Source: Zonotrichia leucophrys gambelii
Taxonomy: Eukaryota > Chordata > Aves > Passeriformes > Passerellidae
DNA: 64,000 nt
Direction: 5' to 3'
NCBI RefSeq assembly: GCF_028769735.1
Contig: NC_088177.1
Location: forward strand, 18,978,599-19,042,598
Each line of letters opens with the position of its first letter. The stretch's first letter is position 1. Made by a program: the position numbers and the translations under genes. Below the pieces are notes generated by a model that was not told where the DNA came from, ran no database searches, and saw only the letters and a list, made by a program, of their open reading frames with translations. This document shows, piece by piece, positions 34,001 to 45,000 of the stretch.

Positions 34001-34534
34001 TACGAGACAGTGGGACGCACCTGGAAACTCGGAGAAAAACAAACTACCCAGCTCCCCGGGTGTCCTTTCCAGGATGCTGAGAAGGAAAGGTTTAAATGTC
34101 CACAATGTTTAAAAACACTGAAGCATCCTTCACAGATTTGTTAAAGCCTTGCAGACTTTTTTGTTTGTTTGTCTTTAGAGGTTTATATGAAAAAATACAA
34201 CGAGGAAATGCTTGTTTGCTTCCGCAACAGAGATGGACAGAAAAGGGCGACCCTGCGGCCGGTTACATTCCCCCCTCCCGCGGGATGCAGCGGGGCGGGG
34301 ATGCAGGAGCCGCGCTGCGAGGGCGCTCCGCTCCCGCGCCGCGCTTCAGCTCCGCCTCCCGGAGCAGCTGCGGCTGGGGAGCGCCCCGCCACATCCCCTC
34401 AGCAACAGCTCGGGTGGGCCAAGCTCCCGCCGCCGGGCCCCCCGCGCTGCAGCCCCACGGAGCCGTCCGCGCCCCCCTCCCGTCCGGCCCCACCACCCCC
34501 TCACCACGCCGGGGCCCGCCCGCCGCGCCGCCAT
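21981..34534 (-). CDS. TMEM237: TMEM237, ciliary transition-zone tetraspan protein (whole coding region)
   Basis: Coding exons from the start: 34505-34534, 32167-32198, 31250-31260 (or 31250-31254), 30679-30735, 29140-29253, 28648-28762, 27916-28073, 27202-27325, 26030-26221, 25047-25120, 24469-24562, 23565-23686, 21981-22048. Total is 396 residues (394 with the shorter microexon); human is 408. TMEM237 acts at the ciliary transition zone and is the Joubert syndrome 14 gene in human. The first ~200 residues are basic, Pro/Lys-rich and probably disordered. Four hydrophobic segments follow: [49 protein letters not shown] and [18 protein letters not shown]. Alignment with recalled human sequence is continuous, including APTGISQPV and [14 protein letters not shown] segments. 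Only the 10-codon first exon is not conserved. Confidence 0.97.
23565..23686 (-). CDS. TMEM237: TMEM237 coding exon 12 (membrane segment 4)
   Basis: Acceptor GTCTTTCCCAG|G (not the nearby CTGCAG, which breaks the phase) and donor GAAG|GTAGGA. Encodes [19 protein letters not shown] and the last helix, then RPELDHSE. Confidence 0.97.
24469..24562 (-). CDS. TMEM237: TMEM237 coding exon 11 (membrane segment 3)
   Basis: Acceptor GTTCTTCCAG|T-type (TCTTCCAG|T) and donor ATCTG|GTAGGA. Reads [20 protein letters not shown] and [11 protein letters not shown], matching human. Confidence 0.97.
25047..25120 (-). CDS. TMEM237: TMEM237 coding exon 10
   Basis: Acceptor TTGTTATCAG|G and donor TTTCT|GTAAGT. 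Reads [20 protein letters not shown], then LASF. Confidence 0.97.
26030..26221 (-). CDS. TMEM237: TMEM237 coding exon 9 (membrane segments 1-2)
   Basis: Acceptor CCTCCATTCAG|G and donor GACAG|GTAAAA. Encodes the first two hydrophobic helices with the loop [20 protein letters not shown] between them. Confidence 0.98.
27202..27325 (-). CDS. TMEM237: TMEM237 coding exon 8
   Basis: Acceptor TCCTTTCAG|G and donor TTCAG|GTGAAA. Encodes [18 protein letters not shown] and [16 protein letters not shown]. Confidence 0.98.
27916..28073 (-). CDS. TMEM237: TMEM237 coding exon 7
   Basis: Acceptor TGCCAACAG|G and donor AAATC|GTGAGT. Encodes the acidic [14 protein letters not shown] and [20 protein letters not shown], nearly identical to human. 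Confidence 0.98.
28648..28762 (-). CDS. TMEM237: TMEM237 coding exon 6
   Basis: Acceptor TTATCTTCAG|A and donor ACAAA|GTGAGA. Reads [19 protein letters not shown], then [15 protein letters not shown], matching human EPAEEAVIQKPRRKTK. Confidence 0.96.
29140..29253 (-). CDS. TMEM237: TMEM237 coding exon 5
   Basis: Acceptor GTGCTTTGCAG|A and donor GCTG|GTACGT. Reads [20 protein letters not shown] then an Arg/Lys-rich segment; low-complexity and fast evolving. Confidence 0.94.
30679..30735 (-). CDS. TMEM237: TMEM237 coding exon 4
   Basis: Acceptor TGTTATACAG|A and donor TTAG|GTAAGG. Reads [18 protein letters not shown], a lysine-rich stretch matching human. Confidence 0.95.
   Translation of the reverse strand: MKFHSVVPKKGNPKERLH
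31250..31260 (-). CDS. TMEM237: TMEM237 microexon (11 or 5 nt)
   Basis: The flanking exons cannot be joined directly (phase 2 to phase 2), so an exon of 3n+2 nt is required. Between them TTCAATATGAAG|TGGAAG|CCAAG|GTGAGT offers two acceptors. The 5-nt form gives [14 protein letters not shown], matching human PPVPSQDDIPLSRP; the 11-nt form adds Gly-Ser. Confidence 0.85.
32167..32198 (-). CDS. TMEM237: TMEM237 coding exon 2 (32 nt)
   Basis: Acceptor TTGTCTTTCAG|T and donor CCAAG|GTAAAA. Reads [10 protein letters not shown] plus two bases, matching human [10 protein letters not shown]. Confidence 0.93.
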
Positions 34535-34700
34535 GGGCCGCGCCCGCCCAGCTCCGGCTCTGCGGGGAGGAGCCGCCGCTCCTTCCGCCCCGCGCCGCGG
34601 CTGCGCACCCCCAGCGCCGGGAGGGCCGGCTTCCCGTTTTCCTGGCTCGCCGGCGGCTGCCTGATTGGAGTGAGCGCGGCTCTGTGGCTTTGAGCGGCAA
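34240..34700. promoter_or_regulatory. TMEM237: CpG island over TMEM237 exon 1
   Basis: Dense CpG and high G/C from about 34,240 to 34,690, flanked by A/T-rich sequence, around the candidate TMEM237 first exon on the minus strand. The long open frames on both strands here reflect composition. The MPP4 3' end lies about 1.3 kb to the right, so this is not an MPP4 promoter. Confidence 0.75.
34505..34534 (-). CDS. TMEM237: TMEM237 first coding exon (10 codons)
   Basis: ATG at 34532-34534 in the CpG island, reading [10 protein letters not shown], donor GTG|GTGAGG, phase 0 onto the next exon. It is chosen by phase and position. The human N-terminus differs and has alternative first exons, so another start is possible. 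Confidence 0.6.
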
Positions 34701-35906
34701 TCGTCGTCTGTCGGGCTGCAGACAAGCAAAATCAAGGGAAAAAGGGTTCTGGATTACTTCACCTTGTAGCTAGAGTCTCAAACTGATAAATGAAGTAATC
34801 GGAAAAAACCAAACAAAACACCAAAAAAAGTAAGAAATAATACATGGAAAAAAGGCAAAGAGAAAGAGTCGACAAATGCTGGACTAGGCAGAAGTGGGGA
34901 AGCTGGTCACGGACCACCAGCAGAGAGCTGGCTGCTATCTCACCCTCTGTCAGTACTTACCCACATCAATGTCATATTGGGGCTTCGGTCTCTGCCATTT
35001 TACCTCTAAACAGGGAATACAAGCTCTGACTCTAGAATAAGCAGGCATCCTGGTGGTTGTAATACTTCTCTTTAAATAACCTCTTTCTAGACTGCTTAAC
35101 TGGCTTTTGTCGATTTTCCTCCAAGATGAGGTAGGCCAACAAAATAACCATCTGTGTACCTCAGGCAGCAAGAGAGCTACAAATACGAGGTGGAGATAGT
35201 GAGGAACTTAGTTGCCATAAGCATTGCACCCTTTGATGAGGAGACCGTGTTACCACAGACCAAACCAACAAGAGAAAGATTTTCTGATTATCTTCCTCTT
35301 TGGTAAGTCCACATTCTATCAGTTTGTACTCACTTGAGTTGATGGAAGAGTGGAAAAGATATATTTACATGTATTATGACGATAACTGGGTTTTGGAGTA
35401 ATTCATATTATGCCAACACCACTCCTATCCTAAAAGGTAAAAAGGATTAGCAACAAACCAATACCTTAATAAATAACACTCTACTGACAGACACCATGCC
35501 AAAAAAAAAAGCACATTCTGACTTAATATAATCTGTAAGGCTTCCAGAATGTAAAGGCATCACAGAACCAGAACAAGCATAATAGAAAGAGAGGAAAGGA
35601 CCTTTCTGGACTTATATGTAAGTAAATAACACAGATACATGCAACAAAATAGATTTTTCTTTATTCTTGTAATTGAGTACTCACAGTATTTCCTTTTTTT
35701 TTGTACAAAAGTGGATCCAAGTGTAACATAAAAAGCTCAAAAGCTACACAGAACATAGTATGATTATATCTCCCATTGGAGCTTCCTTCCTAATCCTCTT
35801 CCAAATCCCTCACGTACAAAGATAAATTCTTGCAATCCTGACATTAGGATTATTCTTGAAGTAAAACATAAGCTGTAATCTTTCTGAAGCTGCCTGCTGC
35901 TTAGAA
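34700..35906 (-). other. MPP4 3' UTR and MPP4-TMEM237 intergenic gap
   Basis: No coding exon. Minus-strand AATAAA at 35660-35665 lies about 240 nt after the MPP4 stop and is the likely polyadenylation signal. The gap to the TMEM237 promoter island is then only about 1 kb. Confidence 0.6.
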
Positions 35907-36098
35907 TTAGGGCTGATTGTCTGAGCATATCCATACTGCAGGGACCCACTGGGGCTCATCCTGTGCACGATGTACTGCAGACAGCAGCTGAGCAGATGCT
36001 TCTTGTAAATTGTCATTCACAATCACGTGATCAAAGAACTGACCAAACTGAGCTTCCATTTTCTTAGCTGATTCTTCCATCTCCTGTAAATCTTCTTC
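35907..36098 (-). CDS. MPP4: MPP4 last coding exon
   Basis: Acceptor TCTGTCTCACAG|G; 63 codons then TAA at 35907-35909. Encodes [20 protein letters not shown] and [15 protein letters not shown], matching the human C-terminus (EEPQWVPATWISS). Confidence 0.98.
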   Translation of the reverse strand, partial: EEDLQEMEESAKKMEAQFGQFFDHVIVNDNLQEASAQLLSAVHRAQDEPQWVPAVWICSDNQP

Positions 36099-39000
36099 CT
36101 GTGAGACAGAGTAAGTTCATAAAACTGCAGGGTTGTGTAGAGAAACATACCTGCACAGCATCTGCAAAACACCTTGGACCACATAAACAAGAGTTGAATA
36201 GATAATGTCAGTCTGCTTTATTTCATTTACAGTTTGCTATAATAAAGTACCTCTGCTACAGTCAGTTGCAGGTCTCAGAAACTGAGCTGCTTGCCATATG
36301 CTTGCCAAGGAAGTACCTTGTGTCTCAGGATACTCCATTTGCCCTAAAACAGTTACTCTAATGATATGATAAATGCTGGCAGAGAATGTTAGAGACTGGA
36401 AGGTAAATCTACAAATGCTTGTGTTCTTATTCCAAATTTTAGTTTATTTCCCCATGTCCATGTTACCTTCTGTCATAGCAATCATGAATCATTTCCACAT
36501 AGTTATAGACTGAGGTCTCCAAAATTTTAAGAGGCTATATTTGATGATGATTTGCATGGAAACAATTGTGTCAAAGTGCTGTATATATTCTAAATATAAG
36601 AGATGCATTTCCTACAAGCAGGATCTGTGTTTTAGCTACGGAACTTAGTACAGGATTGATACTGGCACTAAGCATACATTCTAATAACTGAAAAAAATAA
36701 TAATACTTCTGAACAAAGCACATTCCAAGTATTTCAATGCAAGCAGTAAATATATGTGTTGACTCAAATATTGACACAAGACAGCAAAATAAAACAAAAA
36801 TATGCAAAATAGCTTCTCCTTTAAGACATTTTGAAGCTAAGTGCCTCAGCCCCCTAGGTTACAAATTACAATTCTTATGCTTCAAAGCCAGTCTGGAAGG
36901 GGAAAAGAAATCCCAACAAAATTCACAGAAAATAATAAAAATTAGATTTGATCCTAAAGACACAGTAATGCTTTTTTAAGAGTTAACAGTGTAGCATAGT
37001 AGAATGCATTATGTTCTAATAACAGAATCTCAGATTAATAAACAATCTCTTTTATTCTCAAATCTCACCTTGAACTTCATGTTCACATAATAATCTGTAA
37101 TGATCCTGGCATTTTTACGAGTCTGCCTCATGCAGCCTATGCTGGGTGGCTTGATGAATATAATGTAGGGCTTTAACTCATGGGTCCGGGCTATTTGTAT
37201 ACCCTACAAATGAAGAGTAAAATAAAGTTTTTCAAGTGCATTCATCCCAGCTTTATTCCCATAAAAAGCCAGTTGTTTACAACATACTGTGATCCCCAAA
37301 CCTAGGAGACACTTTTTTCAGGAACACTTACTTGAAAAAGATCCCACTAATAATCCCTGGAGCAGACATTGTTAAGCAACTGTAGCACACAATTACTTAA
37401 TTCTGCTTGGTAGCCTCATTAGGAGATGCTATCAGTGCCAGTGAATGATGGAACAGTGTCACTAACAGATCTCTACAATCAACCACATAAAAGATGCATT
37501 TGAAACCTGTTCTTTTTTGACTGTAAGGGAGCTACTTTTGGAACAAGTACCTCTTTATTGTTCCATGCTAGAAGAAAGTATCCTGCTTTCAGAACTCCTT
37601 TACTGTGTAACATTTCCTAATGCTAATCAGTATTTTTAAATTACTGCAGAGCAGTAGAGGGAATGAAAAAAAAAAAGAAAAACTTAAGAAAATCATAGCA
37701 TGTAAACTTGGTCAAACCACCAGATTTAAAATAAAGTATGCAACACAGCAGTAGTTCTGCTACTGATCTTACTTCATATCCTTTTCTAAACTTGTCCTTT
37801 AAACTCACACCCTAAAAAAAATCATAATGGCACATCTGTCCAAGTGGCAAGATTACACTCCCCACACCACAACACCCCTCTTTTACCCCTTTGCTTAAAA
37901 ATGTAACAAGAAACTCAAAGGACAGTTTCTAGGGTGTGACCTGAGCTACCTCTTACAACACTTTCAGTTTTTGAGGAGTACCCCACAAATCTTGTAACTT
38001 AATTTTTATTTTAAGCAGCACAAGCCACTGCCAGCCTAAGGCTCAGACACATTGGCTCTGCATAAGTAGAGGGAAATATCCAAGAAATACTGAGTTATGG
38101 TGTCACTCCTTACATTCAGTTAGAGGAGGTGTTTAAACAGCACAGCCCAAACAGCTCCTAAGTACTAAATATGCAAGCAATTCAGGAAAGGTTAGCAAGG
38201 TTTAGCTAGACACAGCTCTAAGTATCTTAGATATTTACAAGCTCAGGCTTTTATTAGCCTTATCTTCATCAGCAAATTCAATGCAAAAATAGAAGGAAAA
38301 TAAAATAGGAAGAAAAATAGTATCTAAGTGAAGAAGCAGGTTACTGAGTGCTGTAACTTCTGGAGAGAAATGCAGGCACAAAGGCACACTAAAATTTTCA
38401 GCTTTTGCTTGATTACTTTAAGTGTTGCTGCTTTTACCAAAGGGTGTTGTGAGGTTTCTAATAGAAGGACAGAGTTCTCAACAGTAGGGCTTGGAGAATG
38501 TACATCCAATGCAACAGGTGGCCATGTGAAAGACTAATCCTTACTTTTAAGTATGAAAATTCATTTCCATACCATCCAAACTGATAATGCAGCTGCTGGC
38601 TTGGTAAAAAATGAACTGTCTCAACATATTTGTCACTGTAGTACCACCACCACCCCCTAAGACACATGAAAAAAATAATCTATTATTAATAAGCACCATG
38701 AGGTAAAGTGAAAAACAAGACAAAGCAACTAACACTGTTCCAATGGCTCAAGAATGTAGAGAAAATGATTTTTCCTTCCAGGAGATTCTCTGCCCCTTTA
38801 CCACTCACCTGTGGTTCTAAATCTATGACACAAATCTTCCCTGCATCGAGGACTGTTCGCACTGCATCAATACTGGTACCATACAGGTACCCTTTGTACT
38901 CCCCATATTCCAGCATTCTGCATCAGTGGTGAGGAAGAAGGAAAATGAAAGAGCATTTGAGTTTCAAAAAGATTCCATTTAAGAGTGAAATCTTCAAATA

Positions 39001-42000
39001 CAATGCAGTGCTCAGGACTGAATGATCATAAAATTCACTGAATACTGTTCACCTTTGCTCTTCCCTGCTACACTAGGCACAAAACCCATCACAATTCATC
39101 TCCAAAACATGCATTTTTTACTCATCATGGTTTTATGAATTTTGTGTTTAGAGGCTGTGATTTTACTTGTCAATGCTTGTCAATTACATAGTACAAATAA
39201 CTTCTTAAGTCTGAAGATTTCAAAGCGCTGGGCACAGTTCAATGAGTGTCGCTTCTGTAGTGCTGAGCTGGTCTGTCTTAGAGAGGTGATTCATGCATGG
39301 AAAGGAGCAGACACTTGAATATTTAGCCCTTACAGTTCAGCTACTCGTGTGTCATCACTGCAGAGATGCTGCAATGGAGTTGCAGGTCAGGAACAGGAAT
39401 GATTTACTGCTAAATTTTCAAAAGCAGTCTGGTTTCCTGGAGAGTTAAATTCATAACTTACAAGCACATCTAATGAGCTCAGGACTAGAGAACCCACTTC
39501 CTTCTAGAAGGATTCTGAGATTAATTGTGGAGGAGCTATTTGCAACTGCATAAACACAGTCTTTGAAGAAACAGTCTCAATTAGTTTGACACAAATTTAC
39601 ACCACACATACACAGTAAAAATGGAGGAGCCCAGACTCAAGACCAACTATAAAATTGTATTTTCTTGGATCATGTTGCATTTTAGGTAATAAAAATGTAA
39701 TTCATCTCTCCTACTCACCTGTGACTATACACCATGTTTTCAAAAGTTTCCTTTGATATGTAGTGATATTCACGACCATTCATTTCATAACTTTTCTGAA
39801 CACGAGTGGTGTCTGAAGGATGATATAACACACAAAAAACCCCAGCTGCAACTAAATTATTGTAACTTTATTAAGTGCTTCACGAAGAACTATCAATCAG
39901 TATTTTCATAAATAATAGTATTAGTTATTTCCATTTGTTAATCCAGAACAAAAGCCCCATATACTGTAATGGTTTGCCAGTGACAAGTCATTAAAAGTTA
40001 TCAAAGCACGACTGTATTTCTAGGAATGGAAGAGTACTTTAATCCAAATAGTTGTGATTGAAAGCAATCAGGAACTGCCTTGGAAGTGGTTGCACAACTC
40101 TTTACTCTTCAGAGGCAATTTTCTTTAAAGTTCATTCAGAAAAATCCCACAAGCTTCCCTCACTTGCACCTTCCCCTTATCTGGGACTTTAAGCACTAAG
40201 TCATGTCTTTTCAGCTAGCTTCAGATACATAATTTCCAGTTTGGTTATCTAAATTACAAGAACCAAATAGGCACAGGTAGAAATAATTTCAGTTGTTACG
40301 TCAGAAGTTAAGCTGCATAAGTCTCATCTGAGACTAGAAGGCTAATAAGGAAAGCTGCAAAGCCTATTAAGCACCAACTTCTGTTGTCTTCATTCTCATA
40401 CCTGAGTACTTAAACCCTAAGAACTTGAAATATCTCCAAGAATGTTGTTTTTTTAAATCTAGGAAAAGCAAACACTAAAGTTAAACCAAACCATGCAGAT
40501 AACTTTTCATCTCCATAAAGCTTTTAATGGTTTCAGAAGCTGGAGCTTGAACATACCTTTGTCTGATTTGCCAAAATGAGATAGTATTTTAAGCTAACCC
40601 TTAAGAAAGCCAAGAGTACTGCCTTCAGTAGAGCTGAAGAAACTGCTATAGAGCAAAGAGTGTATAAATACACAAGGCAAGAGGAAGGTGCTTGGCATTT
40701 CCTATTCATGTTTGAATGGGGGTAGTGGAGGGAAGAGGAGAAGCATTACATACGAGGTGTGGCACTTTGAAACTCTCGCGGGTTACTTGTGATCAGCCTT
40801 CGCCGTAGCTCATTCACACCAACTCCCGCGGGACCTGCAGGGTTGGAAGAGCAGCTGATATTACTGACAGGGTAACAGCAGCTGGGATTACTGACAGGGT
40901 ACAAATCACTCCACAGCAATATAGCCACACCCAGGGGGCAACTCAGCAGTACTATTTTAAAACAAAAAACTTATCAAATACTTCCAGACTTAGAAAGGAC
41001 AGTGGATTTGCCTCTACTCAGTTTGCTTTATCAGGACCATAGAACAGTGCAGAACAGCATCTTCCCTTCAGTCACTACAACTGAAGTCTCCTTGAGAGCC
41101 TGCAGCCCACTTAATGCACTATGTCCTATAACAAGCATTATTAAAGGTATCTTTCCATACTGTCCATGATTGAGATTGTGCTAGTCTGGAGTTAAATATT
41201 CTTATTATTGTTACATCTATGCATTTAACACTGCTTGTAGAAATGCCTCCATGTCAAGAATCTTTCTATTAAGATAGCAATGTTTTCTCATTATTTTCAG
41301 TCACAGTTGAATATAAAACTGAAACACTTCCTTAATAAAATCCATTATCAACCAGCATTCGTAACTAACTTCTTCTAAGGACTTTATTATTACTGTTTTT
41401 TAACACTCACTATCTCAAGCAAAGAAGATGATACCTTCATTAAACTTTAACCCCAATAGTGGTGTCAAATGACAATAATTCTTGAAGTGAAACCCCTGCT
41501 GGAACGTGCCTGCGAAGGGCTGAGCTCTTACCCACGAGGATGATGAGCCTGTGGCGGTCTGTGGGGTGCCGCTGGTACCTGACCACCTCTTCGTAGGGAG
41601 CGGCCAGGGCGCTGTAGCAGCTGCTGGGGCAGCGCGAGTAGCAGGACTGCTGCTGGAGGCGGGCCTTCCTGCGGCACAGCCGCATGCTCCTGCGGAACCC
41701 AGCTGCAAAGGGGCAAAGGCACACCGCTGGCAAACACAGCCCACTGCAGGCAAGTGGCTCTGGAGCCCAGAGGGCCTCTTGCTAAGGCACTCAACATATA
41801 TTACCTTTACTGAGGTTTTTGCAAGGTGATGTTAGTGAATTTCATTGCTGCACTTGATATGACAGCTTGGTAGAATCTCTGAGCATTAAATGACAGCTAC
41901 AGAGTAGGTAAAATCCCATTGAAAGTCACCTGAAAATTAGCCTGGAATTAAAGACTTCTGAAAGATCCCCCAGACAAGCTGGAGAAGAAGTTTCTGACTA

Positions 42001-45000
42001 CATGAGGTATCCCTAGGGAACAGGTCAACTTCTTTTGATAGTGTAGGTGGTTCACGCTCACGAGGCAAGTCTGGAACATTTGCTCCAGCCTCCAGAACAT
42101 GTAGTTTAAAGGTCACTGTGGTTTAATAACCATAGAGGTAGGTTTGTTTCTCCACTTGACCATCCAACTCTGAAAACTTCACATATAGGTGCACTTTTCT
42201 AATGAAAGCCCTCATGATTATTCTCAGTGGATGACAGACATTACTTTTGAGAAAAATTAATCATGAAGTCAAGTTTAAATAGCAGTGGCCAAGTCTCTGT
42301 AGAAACCTAATAGGAAGAAAGATTTAAATGCAGATATTGAACATTATTAGGAAGAAAGAAACTTCCTGATGTTTGGAAAACACAGTAAGCTGTATTCCAT
42401 TTACTAAGTCTTTAGGTGATATAAAGAGCAAAGCTTTTTATTGAACTTCATTCAAGCACTCAAACTAGATCAATCCCCAAACATTTTACTTATCTTTAGT
42501 CATTGCATACCAATAAAGACTCGTTGACCAAATTCACCAAATTCTTCCTCTTCTAGAATACAAAGAACAAAACTCATGAAATAAAACAGAAAAGAGAAAC
42601 TTAAAAGCTAGATGGCAAACAATTATTGCTGATCCTAAGGAAAAAAGGAGTTTCAGTAAATACGTGGAAGTATGATGCCTAATATAATTTTAAAAGCACG
42701 ATACTCTATAATATAAAAATATTTCATGTGACCAATGACCAAAAGGGTTATTGTAAGAAAAAATAAACATAGAACATCTTGGTACTTCCTAAATGAAATT
42801 TGAAACTTAATTATTCTATTTGTTTCATTCCCAAGCTATCTACATGCCAGACAATATTTTGAAATTGAAATTAGTGAAAAAAGCCTCCACATAATTTAAG
42901 ATTTTCAGGTGAAATCTATCTTACAAGAAATCTTTAGTTAAAACAATAGTAAGAAGTCAGTAGCTCAAAATTAGAAACAAAAAATTTGTAACTCAGTTTA
43001 TGCCCCGTAGCCTGTTCGGAAAATGCAACTTGTGTCTGCTCAGATATTTCAGGCAAAATGAAGACTTGATTTTATTACTGCCTTTTATTCATTGGATCAG
43101 TGATGTCTGTGCTCCAACATGTGAGCCTAACCTCTTTCCTCCAATTCTTTCTGTCCTCATTCTCATCTCATTCTCCTGTTCATCATGAAGCCTTCACTAT
43201 TCAGGTGAGACTTCTAAAACTCTGTATTTTTTAAAAATTAAATCTCTCATAAAAGGCTCAAACATAACAATTTTCCAATAAACCAATGTTCAGTAAGTAT
43301 AGAAACTATTTGAGAAAGGTGATTTGAAAATGAATCGCCAAGGAAAAGAATGGTGCCAGTGTTTAGCTTTCTTTTCAAAAAGTACTCTTTATTTTCCCCT
43401 AACCACACATGTAGTTATCCAAGCTGTGCATTCCCTTTATTTAGGCCTTGTTAAAGCAAGAATGAGATACAGAAGACATAAGCATGTCTTTAAAAACAGT
43501 ATTTGTTCCAAGGAAAAACATTATTTCATTTGCAAATCTTTGAAATACTTTTAGCACTCTTTGATTTACAGTTATCTCATAGGCATGGAAGTATTGAAAC
43601 AAAATTAGATGCATATTAATTGCCCTTTCACATCTATACACTCTTCATTACTTGTACCTTTACAATGCAGTTTTATTCCTACATTTCTATATGTATTAAC
43701 ATATATTTCTATAAGTACTAACATAACTAGTTAATGACTATGGGAAAAACTCCTTGGCACAAAACTGCTCATTCAGGGCAATGTTCAGAGTAATGTTCAG
43801 CTGATACCTGCCCATCTATCTTCAAGCCTCTTGAGTCATCATTCAAAGATGTTTAAATCTTTCTGCTTTATCTACCCTGTCTGTGGTATGGAATGCAGTG
43901 TAGAATCCTACAGGGAACAAGCAATTCAGCCACTGGGTATTGCAAGAAGAGTGGTAGTTCCTGCTAAAGCATAAACACAGGTAAATTCTATTAGATTACT
44001 GCTACAGGAGACAGAGAAAAATGTTAGCGTTACCTTCTTTAAGCTCCTCTGCAGATTCAGATAAAGACAGATATAAAACAATTAGTTTTGAGAAGAAAGT
44101 CTATACTATGTTCTAACAAAAAATCTAACCAGTATTGTCCAGTGCATTTAGGGAATGTAGAAAACAGGTACTACAGACATTAAATCTAAAATATGCTTCT
44201 TTGAGCATGAATTCTTAGTTCCCAAAGAATGCAAGAAGTGCAGCACCTATTTCAGTATGGTAGTGCAAAATCTGCAACTTCTAAAAGTGGTTAAAGTGGA
44301 ACATAGGATAGCAAATATTTGCACCTTTATTCCTCTGACTGTGTGGATACAGCAGACAGCTGACTCAGCACTGAGCAGGATTTGCAACAGTAATCCCCAA
44401 GTGCAGCTATCAGAAACATCCTAGCCTGAAAACAAGAGACTGCCCTGCAGACCTGCTGGTTATGCCTGAAAAGCCTTGGGCATTGCTTGAGAGGGAGAAG
44501 AGAACTAATGCGTGTGATAAGAGAAGAAGGTGCAGAAAGAACTGGCAAGTAGAGACCTTGTGCAGAAGAGCAAATCTAAGGTAAAATGACACTCTTCACC
44601 ACAAGATTACCAAATACCTCAAATGAGAAGTTTAGCAGTAATTTTATTTTAGGGGAGAAAGGATTTATTTTAGAAGATTTAAGTTTTGTAGAACTCTCAA
44701 CGTGGTGTTAATAAGCAGCTGCTTCCTAAATGAAAAAAAAACCCAGACAAACAACCAGAATGCCCTATGTCAGTTTGGTCAAAAAAAAAAAGAGTACTTA
44801 TTGATTGTAATTTTTATACATTTTTATACATACATACATTATTTATATTAAATAATGAATTTTATAAGCATTTTTCTTTCCTCTATGTCCGCCATGCCCA
44901 CAATCAGGAATCTAGAAGCAGCTTTCCTCTTTACCACATCAACTCCTACAGGCACTGGGGATTCAGGCCTGCATGTTACTGAAGGTAATCCAATTATCTG

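Noticed and set aside
34213..34229. Possible RFX X-box near the TMEM237 promoter (TTTGCTTCCGCAAC)
   Set aside because: Only an approximate half-site match; a matrix scan with conservation would be needed to call it.
34096..34773. 225-residue plus-strand frame and overlapping minus-strand frames
   Set aside because: Composition of the TMEM237 CpG island; only the 30-nt first exon on the minus strand fits a gene model.
41551..41829. Plus-strand open frame antisense to MPP4
   Set aside because: Shadow of the G/C-rich MPP4 exon 41532-41702.
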